A DNA stretch of 64,000 nucleotides from Nostoc desertorum CM1-VF14 (GTDB taxonomy: Bacteria; Cyanobacteriota; Cyanobacteriia; Cyanobacteriales; Nostocaceae). The position numbers and the translations under genes are program-made. Every line of letters starts with the position of its first letter. The stretch's first letter is position 1. Positions 8,468 to 17,781 of the stretch are shown here, one piece after another. A model generated the notes under the pieces. That model saw nothing but the letters and a program-made list of their open reading frames with translations. It was not told the DNA's origin and ran no database searches. The stretch is taken from NCBI GenBank assembly GCA_019359245.1, contig JAHHHR010000005.1:202052-266051 (forward strand), in the 5' to 3' direction.

Positions 8468-9478
8468 TTACAACAAACCTGCATCTTGGATTAACGAAAG
8501 CGTTCCTTTCATATCTGATAATTTGCTCAGATCAAGCTGAGGAGACTGCAACTGATTGAGTGGAATTTGCTTTTGCGATACTGGAATACCTTTCACCAAG
8601 GGATATTCATAAAACTTTTGGGTAAGGAACTTTTGCACATCTGGACTGAGCATATAGGCAACAAACTTTTCTGCATCGCTTTCTTGGTCAGTTGTATTTA
8701 GTACTGCTAAACCTGCGACATTAATCAAAGCTCCCGCATCATTGCGTGTATGGTGGATAGCCACAGGAAAATTTGGGTCTTTTGTGGTAAATCGATATAA
8801 ATAATAGTTATTCACTAACCCCAAAGCAATTTCTCCGCGTCCCAAAGCTTCAACAATGGCACTATTGCCGCTATAAGCTTTGGCATTATTAGCTTTCATT
8901 GCTTTTAACCACTCCAGGGTTTTTTGATTGCCCTCTAGGAGTCGCATTGCAGTTACGAAGGATAGAAAAGAACCGTTAGTAGGTGCCCAACCAACTTTAC
9001 CTCGCCATTTTGGATTGCCCAGTTCCATTACACTTGTGGGGAGTTCGCTGGTTTTGACAAGCTTGGTGTTGTAGTCAATCACCCGTGCGCGTCCAGAAAT
9101 GCCAATCCATTGACCTGCGGGAGAGCGAAATTGCGGTTCAACTTTGTTTAGTAATTGAGTAGGGAGAGTTAAAGTTCGTTTTTCCCTAGCGATCGCTCCT
9201 AAAGACCCAGCGTCTTGAGCGTAAAATATATCAGCGCGGCTATTTTTGCCTTCTTCGATGAGAGCGATCGCTAATTCTGTGGAGTCACCATAGCGTACCT
9301 CAATATTGATCCCCAAATCTTTCTTAGCTTTCTCAATCAAAGGACTCATGATGTCCTTTTCTCGTCCTGAATAAACTGTTAGTGTTTTTGGGGTATCTGC
9401 TACCGCCATTCCAACTCCCCAGCCCAAAAACACAGCAGTAATTACACCACAGATTTGCCGCACTTGATGTGAAATCAT
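8468..9478 (-). CDS. Ferric iron ABC transporter substrate-binding protein (FutA/FbpA type)
   Basis: A 336-residue periplasmic binding protein with a signal peptide (residues ~1-27, cleaved near AVADT). It opens with LTVYSGREKDI, typical of FbpA/FutA. The adjacent tyrosines in NNYYLYR (about Y225, Y226 and Y228) correspond to the Tyr cluster that coordinates Fe(III) in this family. It sits between an outer-membrane porin gene and the permease gene, all on one strand, giving an outer-membrane to inner-membrane order. Regulation by Fur is expected from the family but I could not identify a convincing Fur box by eye. Confidence 0.88.
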   Translation of the reverse strand: MISHQVRQICGVITAVFLGWGVGMAVADTPKTLTVYSGREKDIMSPLIEKAKKDLGINIEVRYGDSTELAIALIEEGKNSRADIFYAQDAGSLGAIAREKRTLTLPTQLLNKVEPQFRSPAGQWIGISGRARVIDYNTKLVKTSELPTSVMELGNPKWRGKVGWAPTNGSFLSFVTAMRLLEGNQKTLEWLKAMKANNAKAYSGNSAIVEALGRGEIALGLVNNYYLYRFTTKDPNFPVAIHHTRNDAGALINVAGLAVLNTTDQESDAEKFVAYMLSPDVQKFLTQKFYEYPLVKGIPVSQKQIPLNQLQSPQLDLSKLSDMKGTLSLIQDAGLL

Positions 9479-9716
9479 TGATTAGCCTCGGATTCCAGAT
9501 TCAGGATTACAGGTCAATTCATCTGACCAAATTTTGTCAATATTAATCACCTGTAAAGGATTAACCGTTGATTTTGGTAAGGATAGGTTACGTCGAAGCA
9601 CTGTGCAAGTTAAATTTAGAACATCAAAAGGTTAAGAAAACTTGCTCATGCCTTTTACTCAGAACCGAATGGCACGCTTGTAAAGCTCTAAGCTAACGTG
9701 AACGTGAGTTCGACAA

Positions 9717-9799
9717 ACCTCTCCCTGCCTTGAACTAAAGTTCAAAGCTGTCCCTCTCTGAGCCGGAGACGATTTTGCATAGTAAAATCAGGGAGAGGT
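9717..9799. repeat. Inverted repeat in the gap between binding-protein and porin genes
   Basis: In the 353-base gap 9479-9831, ACCTCTCCCTG (9717-9727) and CAGGGAGAGGT (9789-9799) form a perfect 11-bp inverted repeat enclosing ~60 bases. TTTTT follows on the plus strand, whereas the flanking genes read on the minus strand. It may separate the porin transcript from the downstream iron genes or be a dispersed CTCTCCC element. Nothing else was recognised in this gap. Confidence 0.45.
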
Positions 9800-9831
9800 G
9801 TTTTTGATTGAGCTTAAGCAAAGACTTTGGG

Positions 9832-11472
9832 TTAGAAAGTAAAAGTAGTACGTACTACTCCCACATAGATATTAGAGTTGTTGCTGTTACCTTCAGGATT
9901 AAAGATGGTGATTAATCCTGGGGTAATAGCAATATTGTCATTCAGCTTATATCTATAGAAAGCCTCTAAATGATATGAAATATCATCGTCTTGACGGCGA
10001 TTGTTCCCACTGACGAATTGATTGTCAGCAACGTAAGGCGGCACACCAAACACAATACCACCAAAATTTCCTTTCCTACCAAAATCAGGAAAGCCTAGCT
10101 GAACAGCCCAGTTCCAAATCTCTGCATTACTCCTAGCAACGTCTGTATTCTCAGCTTGGGCGTTGGCGTAGCTGCTCCAAGCAGTGATGGTAAACTTAGG
10201 ACTAAGTTTGTAATTGCCAGTCACACTATAGTTATTTACAGAAGTTCGCGCCCCGTTGAATGGGTTGTTGGCAAAACCAGTACCAGTGCTACCAGTAACT
10301 CCGCTACCATCAGTGTAATAGGCGTTGACATAAGTAAAAGCCAAACTTAATTCTGAGGTTGGTTGGAAGGTCAGTTGACCTAATGCAGAGTAACTACCAT
10401 TAAAAAGGCCTCTACCGTTACTGGGATCATTACCAACACCCGATGGCACAACGTAACCAGCAGTTAGGGTGAGAGCATTATTCAATTTTTGATTGATGAT
10501 GATACCTGGCCCCTCTGCTGCTCGATAAATTGGGTTATAACGCCCAAAACGAGATAGCGCACCGGAACCACTAGAATCGAAGTTGCGACTGAGAGCAGGT
10601 ACTTCATCAATGTATTCCAACCCTTCGGTTGCAATGTTTAAGGTTGTGGAGTCGCTTAAAGGGAAACGATAAAACAGAGCTGATACGCTAACATTGTTGG
10701 ATTCATTACCATCAAACCCTAAACGAGTTTGGTTAGTGCCAGTCACGCCTGTATTGAATGAAGTGATATTTCTCGCTTGTAACCTAACTCTGAGGCGGTC
10801 TTTACCAGTGAAGCTACTATCAAAGTTTAACCGGACGCGATCGGCAAAAATCACATTTTCATCGAGTTCTGGTCTGGTATCACCACGATTTTGAGCATCG
10901 GTATTGATTGCTCTATCGGAGCCAAACACACCAGCCAGTGCAAAAACTGCTTCTCCCCGTAGTTGAGTAGTTATAGAAAATTGTTGCGACTCTAAAGTGG
11001 CGCTACGAGCTTCTAGAGCATCTACTCGACCTCGCACAGTTTGCAACTCAGCATTATATTCTTCTTGCAGCTTTTGCAACGTTGCTAGGTCTTCTTTTTT
11101 CAGCAGATCAGCCGTACTAGTAACTATAAGTTGATTTATCTGATCTAAACAAGCATTCAAACCAGCAGCAAACTCATAGCGAGTCAAAGCACGATTACCC
11201 CGATAAGTTTGGTTAGGATAACCTGCAATGCAGCCGTATCGCTCAACCAGGGATTGCAAAGCTTGAAAAGCCCAGTCTGTAGGTTTGACATCAGAAAGTT
11301 GTGACACTGAAGTTACTTGTTCGAGACTCTCAGCACTGCTAAGACTGGAAGGCTGATTAGTTGTAGGTGCTTTATTTAGAGGCGCTTCAAAACCCTTTGC
11401 TGGTACTGCAACTATAAATAAGCCCAAAATCGTTGAACTAAATAACAAAGAATTCAACCAAAACTTCTGCAC
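9832..11472 (-). CDS. SLH-domain outer-membrane porin, iron-uptake type
   Basis: A 546-residue cyanobacterial porin. It has a signal peptide (about residues 1-27), then an SLH domain (roughly 55-120, VSQLSDVKPTDWAFQALQSL through LTRYEFAAGLNAC), a short coiled coil (~122-160), and a C-terminal beta-barrel of OprB type ending in aromatic TTFTF. The SLH domain tethers such porins to the cell wall. Members beside Fe(III) binding-protein and permease genes are commonly classed as iron-uptake porins. It is upstream of and parallel to those genes here, which supports a role in passing iron across the outer membrane. Selectivity is inferred from context. Confidence 0.88.
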   Translation of the reverse strand: MQKFWLNSLLFSSTILGLFIVAVPAKGFEAPLNKAPTTNQPSSLSSAESLEQVTSVSQLSDVKPTDWAFQALQSLVERYGCIAGYPNQTYRGNRALTRYEFAAGLNACLDQINQLIVTSTADLLKKEDLATLQKLQEEYNAELQTVRGRVDALEARSATLESQQFSITTQLRGEAVFALAGVFGSDRAINTDAQNRGDTRPELDENVIFADRVRLNFDSSFTGKDRLRVRLQARNITSFNTGVTGTNQTRLGFDGNESNNVSVSALFYRFPLSDSTTLNIATEGLEYIDEVPALSRNFDSSGSGALSRFGRYNPIYRAAEGPGIIINQKLNNALTLTAGYVVPSGVGNDPSNGRGLFNGSYSALGQLTFQPTSELSLAFTYVNAYYTDGSGVTGSTGTGFANNPFNGARTSVNNYSVTGNYKLSPKFTITAWSSYANAQAENTDVARSNAEIWNWAVQLGFPDFGRKGNFGGIVFGVPPYVADNQFVSGNNRRQDDDISYHLEAFYRYKLNDNIAITPGLITIFNPEGNSNNSNIYVGVVRTTFTF

Positions 11473-11872
11473 GAATATACCCTCACACCTCGTATAAATT
11501 ACGAAAAGATCAAAGTTTTTCTAACATCAAATTTTCTGCTAATTGGTAAATCACAAACATTAGCAAGATTGATTTTGTTAAATTGCAAATTTAACCTTTA
11601 CTTCAGTAAATTTAATGTTATATATGAAAAATTTTAATTTTCATAAAAATTTTTCTCAAATCAGCTTTAAGAATATCAAAGCACAACTATGTACCACTAG
11701 ATAGAGATTGTCTTGAAATAAAAACAATCATCATCTATTTACCTATTCTTAACTAAATGGATACTGATATATTAAAGATTACCTGTGTTGATTGGCTCAA
11801 TCAAGAACCAATAGTTTAAAACCCATCTAATAACATATTATTAAAGTTTTTATAGTAATAAAGCTTATCTAC

Positions 11873-12116
11873 TAATACAGCGCGCCGTGAAGAAACAGAC
11901 CATTTTAAATCACTGATAAGCCTATGTAATAAACGTTTTGAGTTTTGATTTCCGCCTTGCAGCTCTAGCACTTTCAAGGGAACTTATAAAATCTCTTCTT
12001 TTCCCTCTGCCTTCTCTGTGCCTCTGCGGTTCATAAGTTTTTTTAACCACAGAGATGCAGAGTACAGAGAGTAAAGAGAAATTGGAATGAGTATTTATTC
12101 ACGCCGTGCTGTATTA
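11873..12116. mobile_element. MITE-like element, 244 bp, with 19-bp terminal inverted repeats
   Basis: The left end TAATACAGCGCGCCGTGAA (11873-11891) matches the reverse complement of the right end (12098-12116) at 17 of 19 positions. The interior holds no ORF. It includes a second inverted repeat, CTCTGTGCCTCTGCGGTT against AACCACAGAGATGCAGAG, a sequence type frequent in Nostoc intergenic DNA. This fits a non-autonomous miniature element. It sits inside the 972-base gap 11473-12444, whose remainder is AT-rich and, apart from the Pho-box region near 12400, has no recognised feature. Confidence 0.6.
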
Positions 12117-12370
12117 AGCTGTCGTACATTTAAATTATGTAATTCTTGGTCTAAAACCCTTCTATAGCCCAGAGTCAGCTAAAAAACTAGATATGTCGCA
12201 GCTTAATTCCTAGCAAGTTAATTACATTTTTACCAAAAATTAGTTTTACGTTAATTAATTTTTAATCAAAAAGTGTAGTTATGTTTATGTATTACAAAGA
12301 TTACATTATATTGATGTATATCCAAAATTGACTCATTCATTAGACTGATAATTCCAAAATTAAATCAGGA

Positions 12371-12422
12371 ATTATCCTTTTCTTAATTATTTCTTAACTA
12401 AAAAATATTATTTATGTTAATC
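12371..12422 (+). promoter_or_regulatory. Pho-box-like direct repeats upstream of phnC
   Basis: Five 8-mers in 11-bp register: ATTATCCT (12371), CTTAATTA (12382), CTTAACTA (12393), AATATTAT (12404) and TGTTAATC (12415), each separated by three bases. Cyanobacterial Pho boxes bound by PhoB/SphR consist of tandem 8-bp CTTAACCT-like units with 3-bp spacers, so both the spacing and the half-site fit, with individual mismatches. The last unit ends 22 bases before the phnC start. Confidence 0.6.
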
Positions 12423-12425
12423 ATA

Positions 12426-12439
12426 GACATCTAAATGTC
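12426..12439. promoter_or_regulatory. Short palindrome between the Pho box and phnC
   Basis: GACAT, CTAA, ATGTC form a perfect 5-bp inverted repeat with a 4-base centre, just before the phnC start at 12445. It could be an operator or a leader hairpin. Confidence is low because short AT-rich palindromes are common. Confidence 0.3.
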
Positions 12440-12444
12440 AAAGA

Positions 12445-13242
12445 ATGGCAAATACAGTGGCTATCAAAGTTAGTAATCTCTCAAAGATTTTCAAAGGTAA
12501 GACAGCGCTAAAAAACGTATCCTGCACAATTCGCGAGGGAGAACTAGTTGCGCTAATAGGCGCATCTGGCTCAGGGAAATCTACCCTTTTACGGCATATC
12601 AATGGCTTGCATATTGGAGATGCAGGAACTGTTTATATTTTTGGCTCAATACTACAGAGCGAAGGCAAAATACACTCTAAAATTAGGTCTTTGCGAAGCC
12701 AGATAGGTTGTATTTTTCAACAGTTTAATTTAGTCAATCGGCTAACAGTTATCGAAAATGTTCTCGTTGGTAACTTAGCAAGATTGTCTATTTTTCGTTC
12801 AACATTTCATTTATTCACCAAAGAAGAAAAAATCCAAGCTCTTGCTGCATTAGAGCGGGTAGGCATTCTTGAACATGCTTATAAACGGGCATCTATGCTT
12901 TCTGGAGGGCAACAACAACGAGTTGCGATCGCTCGTTGTTTAGTACAGGGAGCGAAAATCATCCTCGCAGACGAACCAATCGCCTCTCTCGATCCTGAAT
13001 CGGCGCGTAAAGTCATGGAATTGCTCGTGCAGTTGAATCGCCAAAGCGGTATTACTGTAGTCGCTTCTTTACATCAGGTTCAAATGGTGCGTAGTTACTT
13101 TGATCGAGCGATCGCTCTCAAAGATGGAGAAGTGATGTTTGATGGTGCAACCACAGAGATGAATGATAAAAAGCTCAATGAACTTTATGGCACAGCTGCC
13201 GAAGAACTCATTATGAGAGGACACGGAGAACTGGTAGCGTAA
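12445..13242 (+). CDS. phnC: Phosphonate ABC transporter ATP-binding protein PhnC
   Basis: A 265-residue ABC ATPase that powers phosphonate import at the inner membrane. Walker A is GASGSGKST (residues 39-47), the signature motif is LSGGQQQ (152-158) and Walker B is IILADEP (172-178), followed by SLDP. Length and motif spacing match PhnC. It is the first gene of phnC-phnD-phnE, spaced 42 and 24 bases apart, so one operon. The Pho-box-like repeats just upstream suggest induction by phosphate starvation. Phosphite (PtxA) and phosphate-type paralogues share this architecture, so the exact ligand is set by PhnD. Confidence 0.9.
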   Translation: MANTVAIKVSNLSKIFKGKTALKNVSCTIREGELVALIGASGSGKSTLLRHINGLHIGDAGTVYIFGSILQSEGKIHSKIRSLRSQIGCIFQQFNLVNRLTVIENVLVGNLARLSIFRSTFHLFTKEEKIQALAALERVGILEHAYKRASMLSGGQQQRVAIARCLVQGAKIILADEPIASLDPESARKVMELLVQLNRQSGITVVASLHQVQMVRSYFDRAIALKDGEVMFDGATTEMNDKKLNELYGTAAEELIMRGHGELVA

Positions 13243-13284
13243 CCCAAAATACAGAATTTTTACTTAGATATCACAACTAAAATT

Positions 13285-14286
13285 ATGGACAGAAGGTTAT
13301 TTATTCAGCAGGCTTCTTTGTTTACTATAACTTTGGCAAGCGCCAAGATCCTTTCAGCTTGTACTTCTAATGCTGATAATAGTAACGCAGCAATTAAAGA
13401 AATTAATTTTGGTGTTCTATCTACAGAATCTCAAGCTAATCAAAAACCAATTTGGGAACCTTTTGCTGCTGCTATGTCTCAGCAAATTGGGATTACCATT
13501 AAACCCTTCTATGTTACACAGTATGCAGCAGTCATAGAAGCTATGCGTTTTGGTAAAGTTCAAGCAGCTTGGTTAGGTGGCAAATCTTATATTGAAGCAG
13601 TAAAAATTGCTGATGTAGAAGCTTTTGCTCAAGTTGTAAGTGCAGATGGCACTAGAGGCTACTATTCTCATTTAATTACTAATAAAGAGAATCCCATCGC
13701 AGTAAAAGCTATAGCAGCAGGTGGCGATAAATATGTGATTAAAAATGCAGCCAAGCTCACCTTTGCTTTTAATGAGCCTAATTCTACCTCTGGGTTTTTA
13801 GTTCCCAGCTACTATATTTTTACTAAAAACAATGTTGACCCTAAAAAAGCTTTTAAACGCTTGATTTTTGCTGGTAATCATGAAGCTTGCGCTCTAGCTG
13901 TAGCTAATAAACAGGTAGATGTAGCTACCGTCAGCAGTGAAGCACTAAGTCGTCTAGAAAGTACTAATCCTACAGCCAGGCAGAAGATTGAAATCATTTG
14001 GAAATCACCTATAATTCCCAGTGATCCAATTGTTTATCGTCGGGATTTATCTGATGATATCAAAAAGAAGTTGCAAAACTTTTTCTATAACTACAAAGAT
14101 GCTAAAGTTTTAGGAGAATTTAAAATTTCTGGCTTTGTACAGGCTGAAGATAAAAATTGGCATACTATTCGAGAACTAGAAATTGCTAAAAAAATCCAAG
14201 ATACTCAAGCTAAAGAAAATCTTAGTGAGCAAGAAAAACAGCAAACAATAGCAGAACTCAACCAGCAACTTAAAGAAATTCAATAA
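13285..14286 (+). CDS. phnD: Phosphonate/phosphite-binding lipoprotein PhnD
   Basis: A 333-residue periplasmic binding protein. Residues 1-26 form a lipoprotein signal with lipobox LSAC (Cys26), so it is membrane-anchored. The body has the PhnD-family segments NFGVLSTESQANQ near the start and LTFAFNEPNSTSGFLVPSYY in the middle, which line the phosphonate pocket in relatives. The C-terminal ~40 residues are a Gln/Lys/Glu-rich helix. It lies between the ATPase and permease genes. Family members bind phosphonates, phosphite or phosphate esters; the linked C-P lyase operon favours phosphonates. Confidence 0.9.
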   Translation: MDRRLFIQQASLFTITLASAKILSACTSNADNSNAAIKEINFGVLSTESQANQKPIWEPFAAAMSQQIGITIKPFYVTQYAAVIEAMRFGKVQAAWLGGKSYIEAVKIADVEAFAQVVSADGTRGYYSHLITNKENPIAVKAIAAGGDKYVIKNAAKLTFAFNEPNSTSGFLVPSYYIFTKNNVDPKKAFKRLIFAGNHEACALAVANKQVDVATVSSEALSRLESTNPTARQKIEIIWKSPIIPSDPIVYRRDLSDDIKKKLQNFFYNYKDAKVLGEFKISGFVQAEDKNWHTIRELEIAKKIQDTQAKENLSEQEKQQTIAELNQQLKEIQ

Positions 14287-14310
14287 AATTAGAGCTATAG
14301 GGAGAAAAAA

Positions 14311-15135
14311 GTGCGCCCACTAAATCAGATAACTACTTACGCATCTCCTAATGTAGCAGCAATGTTAGAGAAAGAAGCAAAGCTTGTGAATACTCAAAAA
14401 GTTTTGTTTCTTTTAGTTATTACTGCTGTATTGATTTTTGCCTATAACCAAAGCGAGTTAAATTTCCCTGTACTTCTGCAACGGGGAGACAATATGGTGG
14501 AATATATACGTTCATATTTTCCGCCAGACTTTAGCGATTGGAATTATTATTTCTCAGAAACACTAGTTACTATATCAATGGGAATTTGGGGAACTTTAAT
14601 GGCTGCGATCGCAGCTGTTCCTTTATCTATCCTAGCATCTAATAATATCTGTCCAGTATGGGTTGTACAACCAACACGCCGCCTCTTAGATGCGATGCGT
14701 GCGATTAACGAAATCGTCTTTGCACTAATCTTTGTAGTTGCTGTTGGGTTGGGGCCATTTGCCGGAGTTTTGGCATTATTTATTCATACTGCCGGTATTC
14801 TGGGTAAGCTATTCTCAGAAGCAGTAGAATCAATTGAGTCAGGGCCTGTAGAAGGAATTAGAGCTACTGGTGCAAGTCAGATTCAAGAAGTTATTTATGG
14901 AGTAATTCCCCAAGTAATGCCTTTGTGGACTTCTTTCACCCTCTACAGATTTGAGTCAAATGTGCGTTCTGCTTCTGTATTAGGAATTGTCGGGGCTGGT
15001 GGTATTGGCGTTTCACTATATCAGAGTTTTGGTGCATTTGAATACCAAAAAGTCTGTACAATTCTGATTATTTTGATTGTTACCACTGGTGTTATTGATT
15101 TACTCTCTGCAAAGGTTAGAGGGTGGTTAGTTTAG
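14311..15135 (+). CDS. phnE: Phosphonate ABC transporter permease PhnE
   Basis: A 274-residue inner-membrane permease starting with GTG at 14311, preceded by a GGGAG ribosome-binding site. It has about six hydrophobic segments. The EAA-type ATPase-contact loop is VEGIRATGASQIQEV, followed by the characteristic VLGIVGAGGIGVSL. It is the last gene of phnCDE. Only one permease is encoded here, whereas some cyanobacteria carry two phnE copies. It ends 94 bases from the convergent phoX gene. Confidence 0.9.
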   Translation: MRPLNQITTYASPNVAAMLEKEAKLVNTQKVLFLLVITAVLIFAYNQSELNFPVLLQRGDNMVEYIRSYFPPDFSDWNYYFSETLVTISMGIWGTLMAAIAAVPLSILASNNICPVWVVQPTRRLLDAMRAINEIVFALIFVVAVGLGPFAGVLALFIHTAGILGKLFSEAVESIESGPVEGIRATGASQIQEVIYGVIPQVMPLWTSFTLYRFESNVRSASVLGIVGAGGIGVSLYQSFGAFEYQKVCTILIILIVTTGVIDLLSAKVRGWLV

Positions 15136-15177
15136 TATGACGTCTTTTTTCCTCTATTTGAAGTTACGGCAGGAGTT

Positions 15178-15208
15178 CAGCCAGGGCGATCGCTCTCTAC
15201 CCTGACTG
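15178..15208. terminator. Stem-loop between convergent phnE and phoX
   Basis: CAG-C-CAGGG (15178-15186) pairs with CCCTG-A-CTG (15200-15208) around a 13-base loop that contains a HIP1-like GCGATCGC. It lies in the 93-base space between two genes that end toward each other. There is no U-run, so it is only a candidate shared terminator. Confidence 0.35.
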
Positions 15209-15228
15209 AGCTGAAGCAGGAAGTAGGG

Positions 15229-16551
15229 TTACCAGGAGGCGGTGGTTGGCCAAATAGCGAAGGTTATTCCTGGACTCTGCATATTGACAAACATCGTCTG
15301 ACCATCGGGAGAGAAGCAGACCCCAGCGAACTCTGATGTATTGAGGGCATTCTTGGCAAACTTGTAAAGACCGCCACTGGAAGTGATGCCCAGAATATAA
15401 TCCGTTCCATCCCCATCTTCACAAAGGAAGATGTCGCGGTTGGGGAAAACTATAATATTGTCTGGATTATCTAGTACACCAGAATTGTTTGGTTCAATAT
15501 ATAGCTCAACGGTATTATTAGCGGGCGAATAACGCCAGATCTGCCCATCTCCAGAACTACCTCCACTCTTGCAAGTGAAGTAGACATAACCACTGCCATA
15601 AAAGATGCCTTCCCCACCTGAAAACCTGGCCGCACCGCTGTTATACCCTGCTGTTCTGACAGTATCAGATGTGGGATCAGGATTGCTAATCTGTACCCAG
15701 TCCACTGCCCTAGGCGTATTTTTTGGGAAACCCGTAGCTGTGTTAATTCCAGACGACCCCGTAATCCTTAAAGCGTATAGCGAGCCACCAGCACTCAGGT
15801 TGTTGCTTTGGTTGGGAATGAAGCGGTAGAAAAGCCCATCACTCCGGTCTTCTGTCATGTAGATATACCCTGTGTTGGGGTCTACAGCAGCAGCCTCGTG
15901 ATTAAAACGCCCCATAGCGGTTAGTGGGATGGGAGTGACAAAAGTATTTGCACTACTGGGAACTTCAAACACATAACCATGCTTCTTGCCGTTATTGTTT
16001 TCAAAAGTTTCCTCGCAGGTTAACCATGACCCTGAAGGCGTAGGGCCACCGGCACAGTTGCGAATAGTTCCCGCTAGAACACCCCGATGTTGTACCAGGT
16101 TGCGGGAAGAATTAACAACCAATTTAGTACAGCCGCCTCTTGCATTTGAGTTGTACTTGCTGCCATTAGGAGCGCCCACACCGTTGCCGGAAGTACCGAG
16201 TTCATGATTGCGAATTAGAATTGTATCGCCATTAGACCCGGCAAAAGCACCCATACCATCGTGACCACCCGGTACTAAATAACCATCATTCATCGTTTGC
16301 CCTGTTTCGGACAGTCTGCGGTAGGTGAATCCAGCTGGCAAATCTAATACTCCGTTGGGGTCGGTCACTAAATTGCCGTAGGGACTCGCAGCGATCGCAG
16401 GTTTAGCATAAAACGCTTGTAAAGGAGATAGAAGGACAGCACCTGTAGCCGATGCCCCTGCCAGGGTAAAAAACTGACGTCTCGATAGATTCAATGTATA
16501 CTTCCTAATGTTTTGAGCGAGGCTTAATTTGTTGCAAATAGACAGCCTCAA
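15229..16551 (-). CDS. phoX: PhoX/DUF839-type phosphatase, Tat-exported
   Basis: A 440-residue protein with a twin-arginine signal: NLSRRQFFTL (Arg24-Arg25), then a hydrophobic stretch and AKPAIAAS. The mature part has the DUF839/PhoX six-bladed propeller signatures, including DGMGAFAGSNGDTILIRNHE, a CEETFENN segment, YMTEDRSDGLFYRFIP and NPDNIIVFPNRDIFLCEDGDG. PhoX enzymes are calcium/iron alkaline phosphatases in the periplasm or outside the cell. Four Pho-box-like 8-mers precede it and the phosphonate transporter is convergent, consistent with one phosphate-starvation regulon. It is shorter than some PhoX proteins, so the substrate range is uncertain. Confidence 0.75.
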   Translation of the reverse strand: MRLSICNKLSLAQNIRKYTLNLSRRQFFTLAGASATGAVLLSPLQAFYAKPAIAASPYGNLVTDPNGVLDLPAGFTYRRLSETGQTMNDGYLVPGGHDGMGAFAGSNGDTILIRNHELGTSGNGVGAPNGSKYNSNARGGCTKLVVNSSRNLVQHRGVLAGTIRNCAGGPTPSGSWLTCEETFENNNGKKHGYVFEVPSSANTFVTPIPLTAMGRFNHEAAAVDPNTGYIYMTEDRSDGLFYRFIPNQSNNLSAGGSLYALRITGSSGINTATGFPKNTPRAVDWVQISNPDPTSDTVRTAGYNSGAARFSGGEGIFYGSGYVYFTCKSGGSSGDGQIWRYSPANNTVELYIEPNNSGVLDNPDNIIVFPNRDIFLCEDGDGTDYILGITSSGGLYKFAKNALNTSEFAGVCFSPDGQTMFVNMQSPGITFAIWPTTASW

Positions 16552-16575
16552 TTATCTAAGATGGGCAGTGTTTTT

Positions 16576-16616
16576 AAATTAATAATCGGTTAAAAAAAGA
16601 TTATCAAAAGGTAGAA
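16576..16616 (-). promoter_or_regulatory. Pho-box-like direct repeats upstream of phoX
   Basis: Read on the minus strand: TTCTACCT, GATAATCT, TTTAACCG and ATTAATTT, each separated by three bases and exactly 11 bp apart (plus-strand positions 16609, 16598, 16587 and 16576). The register matches the repeats upstream of phnC. It lies 25 bases upstream of the phoX start. The rest of the 441-base gap 16552-16992 is AT-rich with no gene seen. Confidence 0.55.
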
Positions 16617-16992
16617 AAAGTACAAATTTCTAAGTTACATAAATAAACCAATTAAGATTAGGATTTTCAGATATTGAAAACCTAGTGAAAATCTAACTGC
16701 TTGTTAATAATATTCAAGTCCTATTTTTCAAAAATAATTAATCCGTAAATGCTATTTCTAATTATTTAAATTAATGTCAATAAGTTCTGAAGTTTGAAGC
16801 TTAATATTAAAGGTATAACAGGATGTTTTTTAAAGATTATGAAGCAATAAATTGAAACTTTATAAGTCGTTTCAACATTAAGCGAATTATGACTATATAA
16901 ATCATGGATTCGCTGATTTAAAGTAAAAGTTCATCATCTTTACTTAAGCGACAGTATAGGTTCCATTACTGCAAGCAGTAATTCACCAGTCA

Positions 16993-17733
16993 TCAGTTAA
17001 CCGCTAAGTCATTTTCAAAAAATAATTCCATGCGATCGCCCCGCAGTCGAGTTACGCCATATTCGATGACATTACCTGTTTCATCTACGTTCACCGACTC
17101 CGCTAACAGAATGGGTTGGTTGAGGGATAGTTGTAGCCACTTTGCATCTTGAGGCTGAACTAGACGAGCAGAAACGCAAGTACTACGGCGGATATGATCG
17201 CATCCATAGACCTGCTGTAAAAACTGAGATATTGATTGCTGTTCTTGCAAAATATTGATATTTTTCGGCTCTAAAAAATCAGGGAATCGCTTGAGCGGAA
17301 AATATCCCGTACCCACACTAATGGGTTCTTCATTGGCTAAACCTAAACGTTCAATTAACGCTACCGGCTCACCATAAGGAATTTCTAGCCCTCTAGCGAT
17401 CGCATCATCCGCAGGTACTTCTAAAACACGCAGCAGTTGAAACCTCACTTGCCAACCCTGTGCTTTCAGCGTTTGGTTGTAACGCACTCGCTTACCAATC
17501 GCATAGCGGATGGTTTTAGCAGCTACAAAAGTTCCGCGTCCTCGGTCAACTCGTAACAATCCCTCGTCTTTTAGTAGACCGATCGCTTGTCTAATGGTAT
17601 GGCGATTAACTGCAAACTGTTCAGCTAACTTCGTTTCCGTCGGTAGTTGTTCCCCAATCTGATAAACCGCCTGATGAATATTTTGTCGCAGTTGGTCAGC
17701 AATCTGGACATAAATTGGCATTATTTCCTTCAT
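16993..17733 (-). CDS. phnF: GntR-family (HutC subfamily) phosphonate regulator PhnF
   Basis: A 246-residue repressor-type regulator. Residues ~8-72 form the GntR winged helix (QLPTETKLAEQFAVNRHTIRQA, then GLLRVDRGRGTF). Residues ~85-240 form the UTRA ligand-binding domain (LGLANEEPISVGTGYFPLKRF, ending RLRGDRMELFFEND). It is divergent from the C-P lyase operon with ~106 bases between the chosen starts, which is how phnF is often arranged. It probably represses phnG-phnM until a phosphonate intermediate or low phosphate relieves it. A HutC-type palindrome lies in the shared promoter region. Confidence 0.88.
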   Translation of the reverse strand: MKEIMPIYVQIADQLRQNIHQAVYQIGEQLPTETKLAEQFAVNRHTIRQAIGLLKDEGLLRVDRGRGTFVAAKTIRYAIGKRVRYNQTLKAQGWQVRFQLLRVLEVPADDAIARGLEIPYGEPVALIERLGLANEEPISVGTGYFPLKRFPDFLEPKNINILQEQQSISQFLQQVYGCDHIRRSTCVSARLVQPQDAKWLQLSLNQPILLAESVNVDETGNVIEYGVTRLRGDRMELFFENDLAVN

Positions 17734-17781
17734 GTATCAATTTTAGATTGTCAATTTGTCAGAATTGCGTTAATCTACTTT

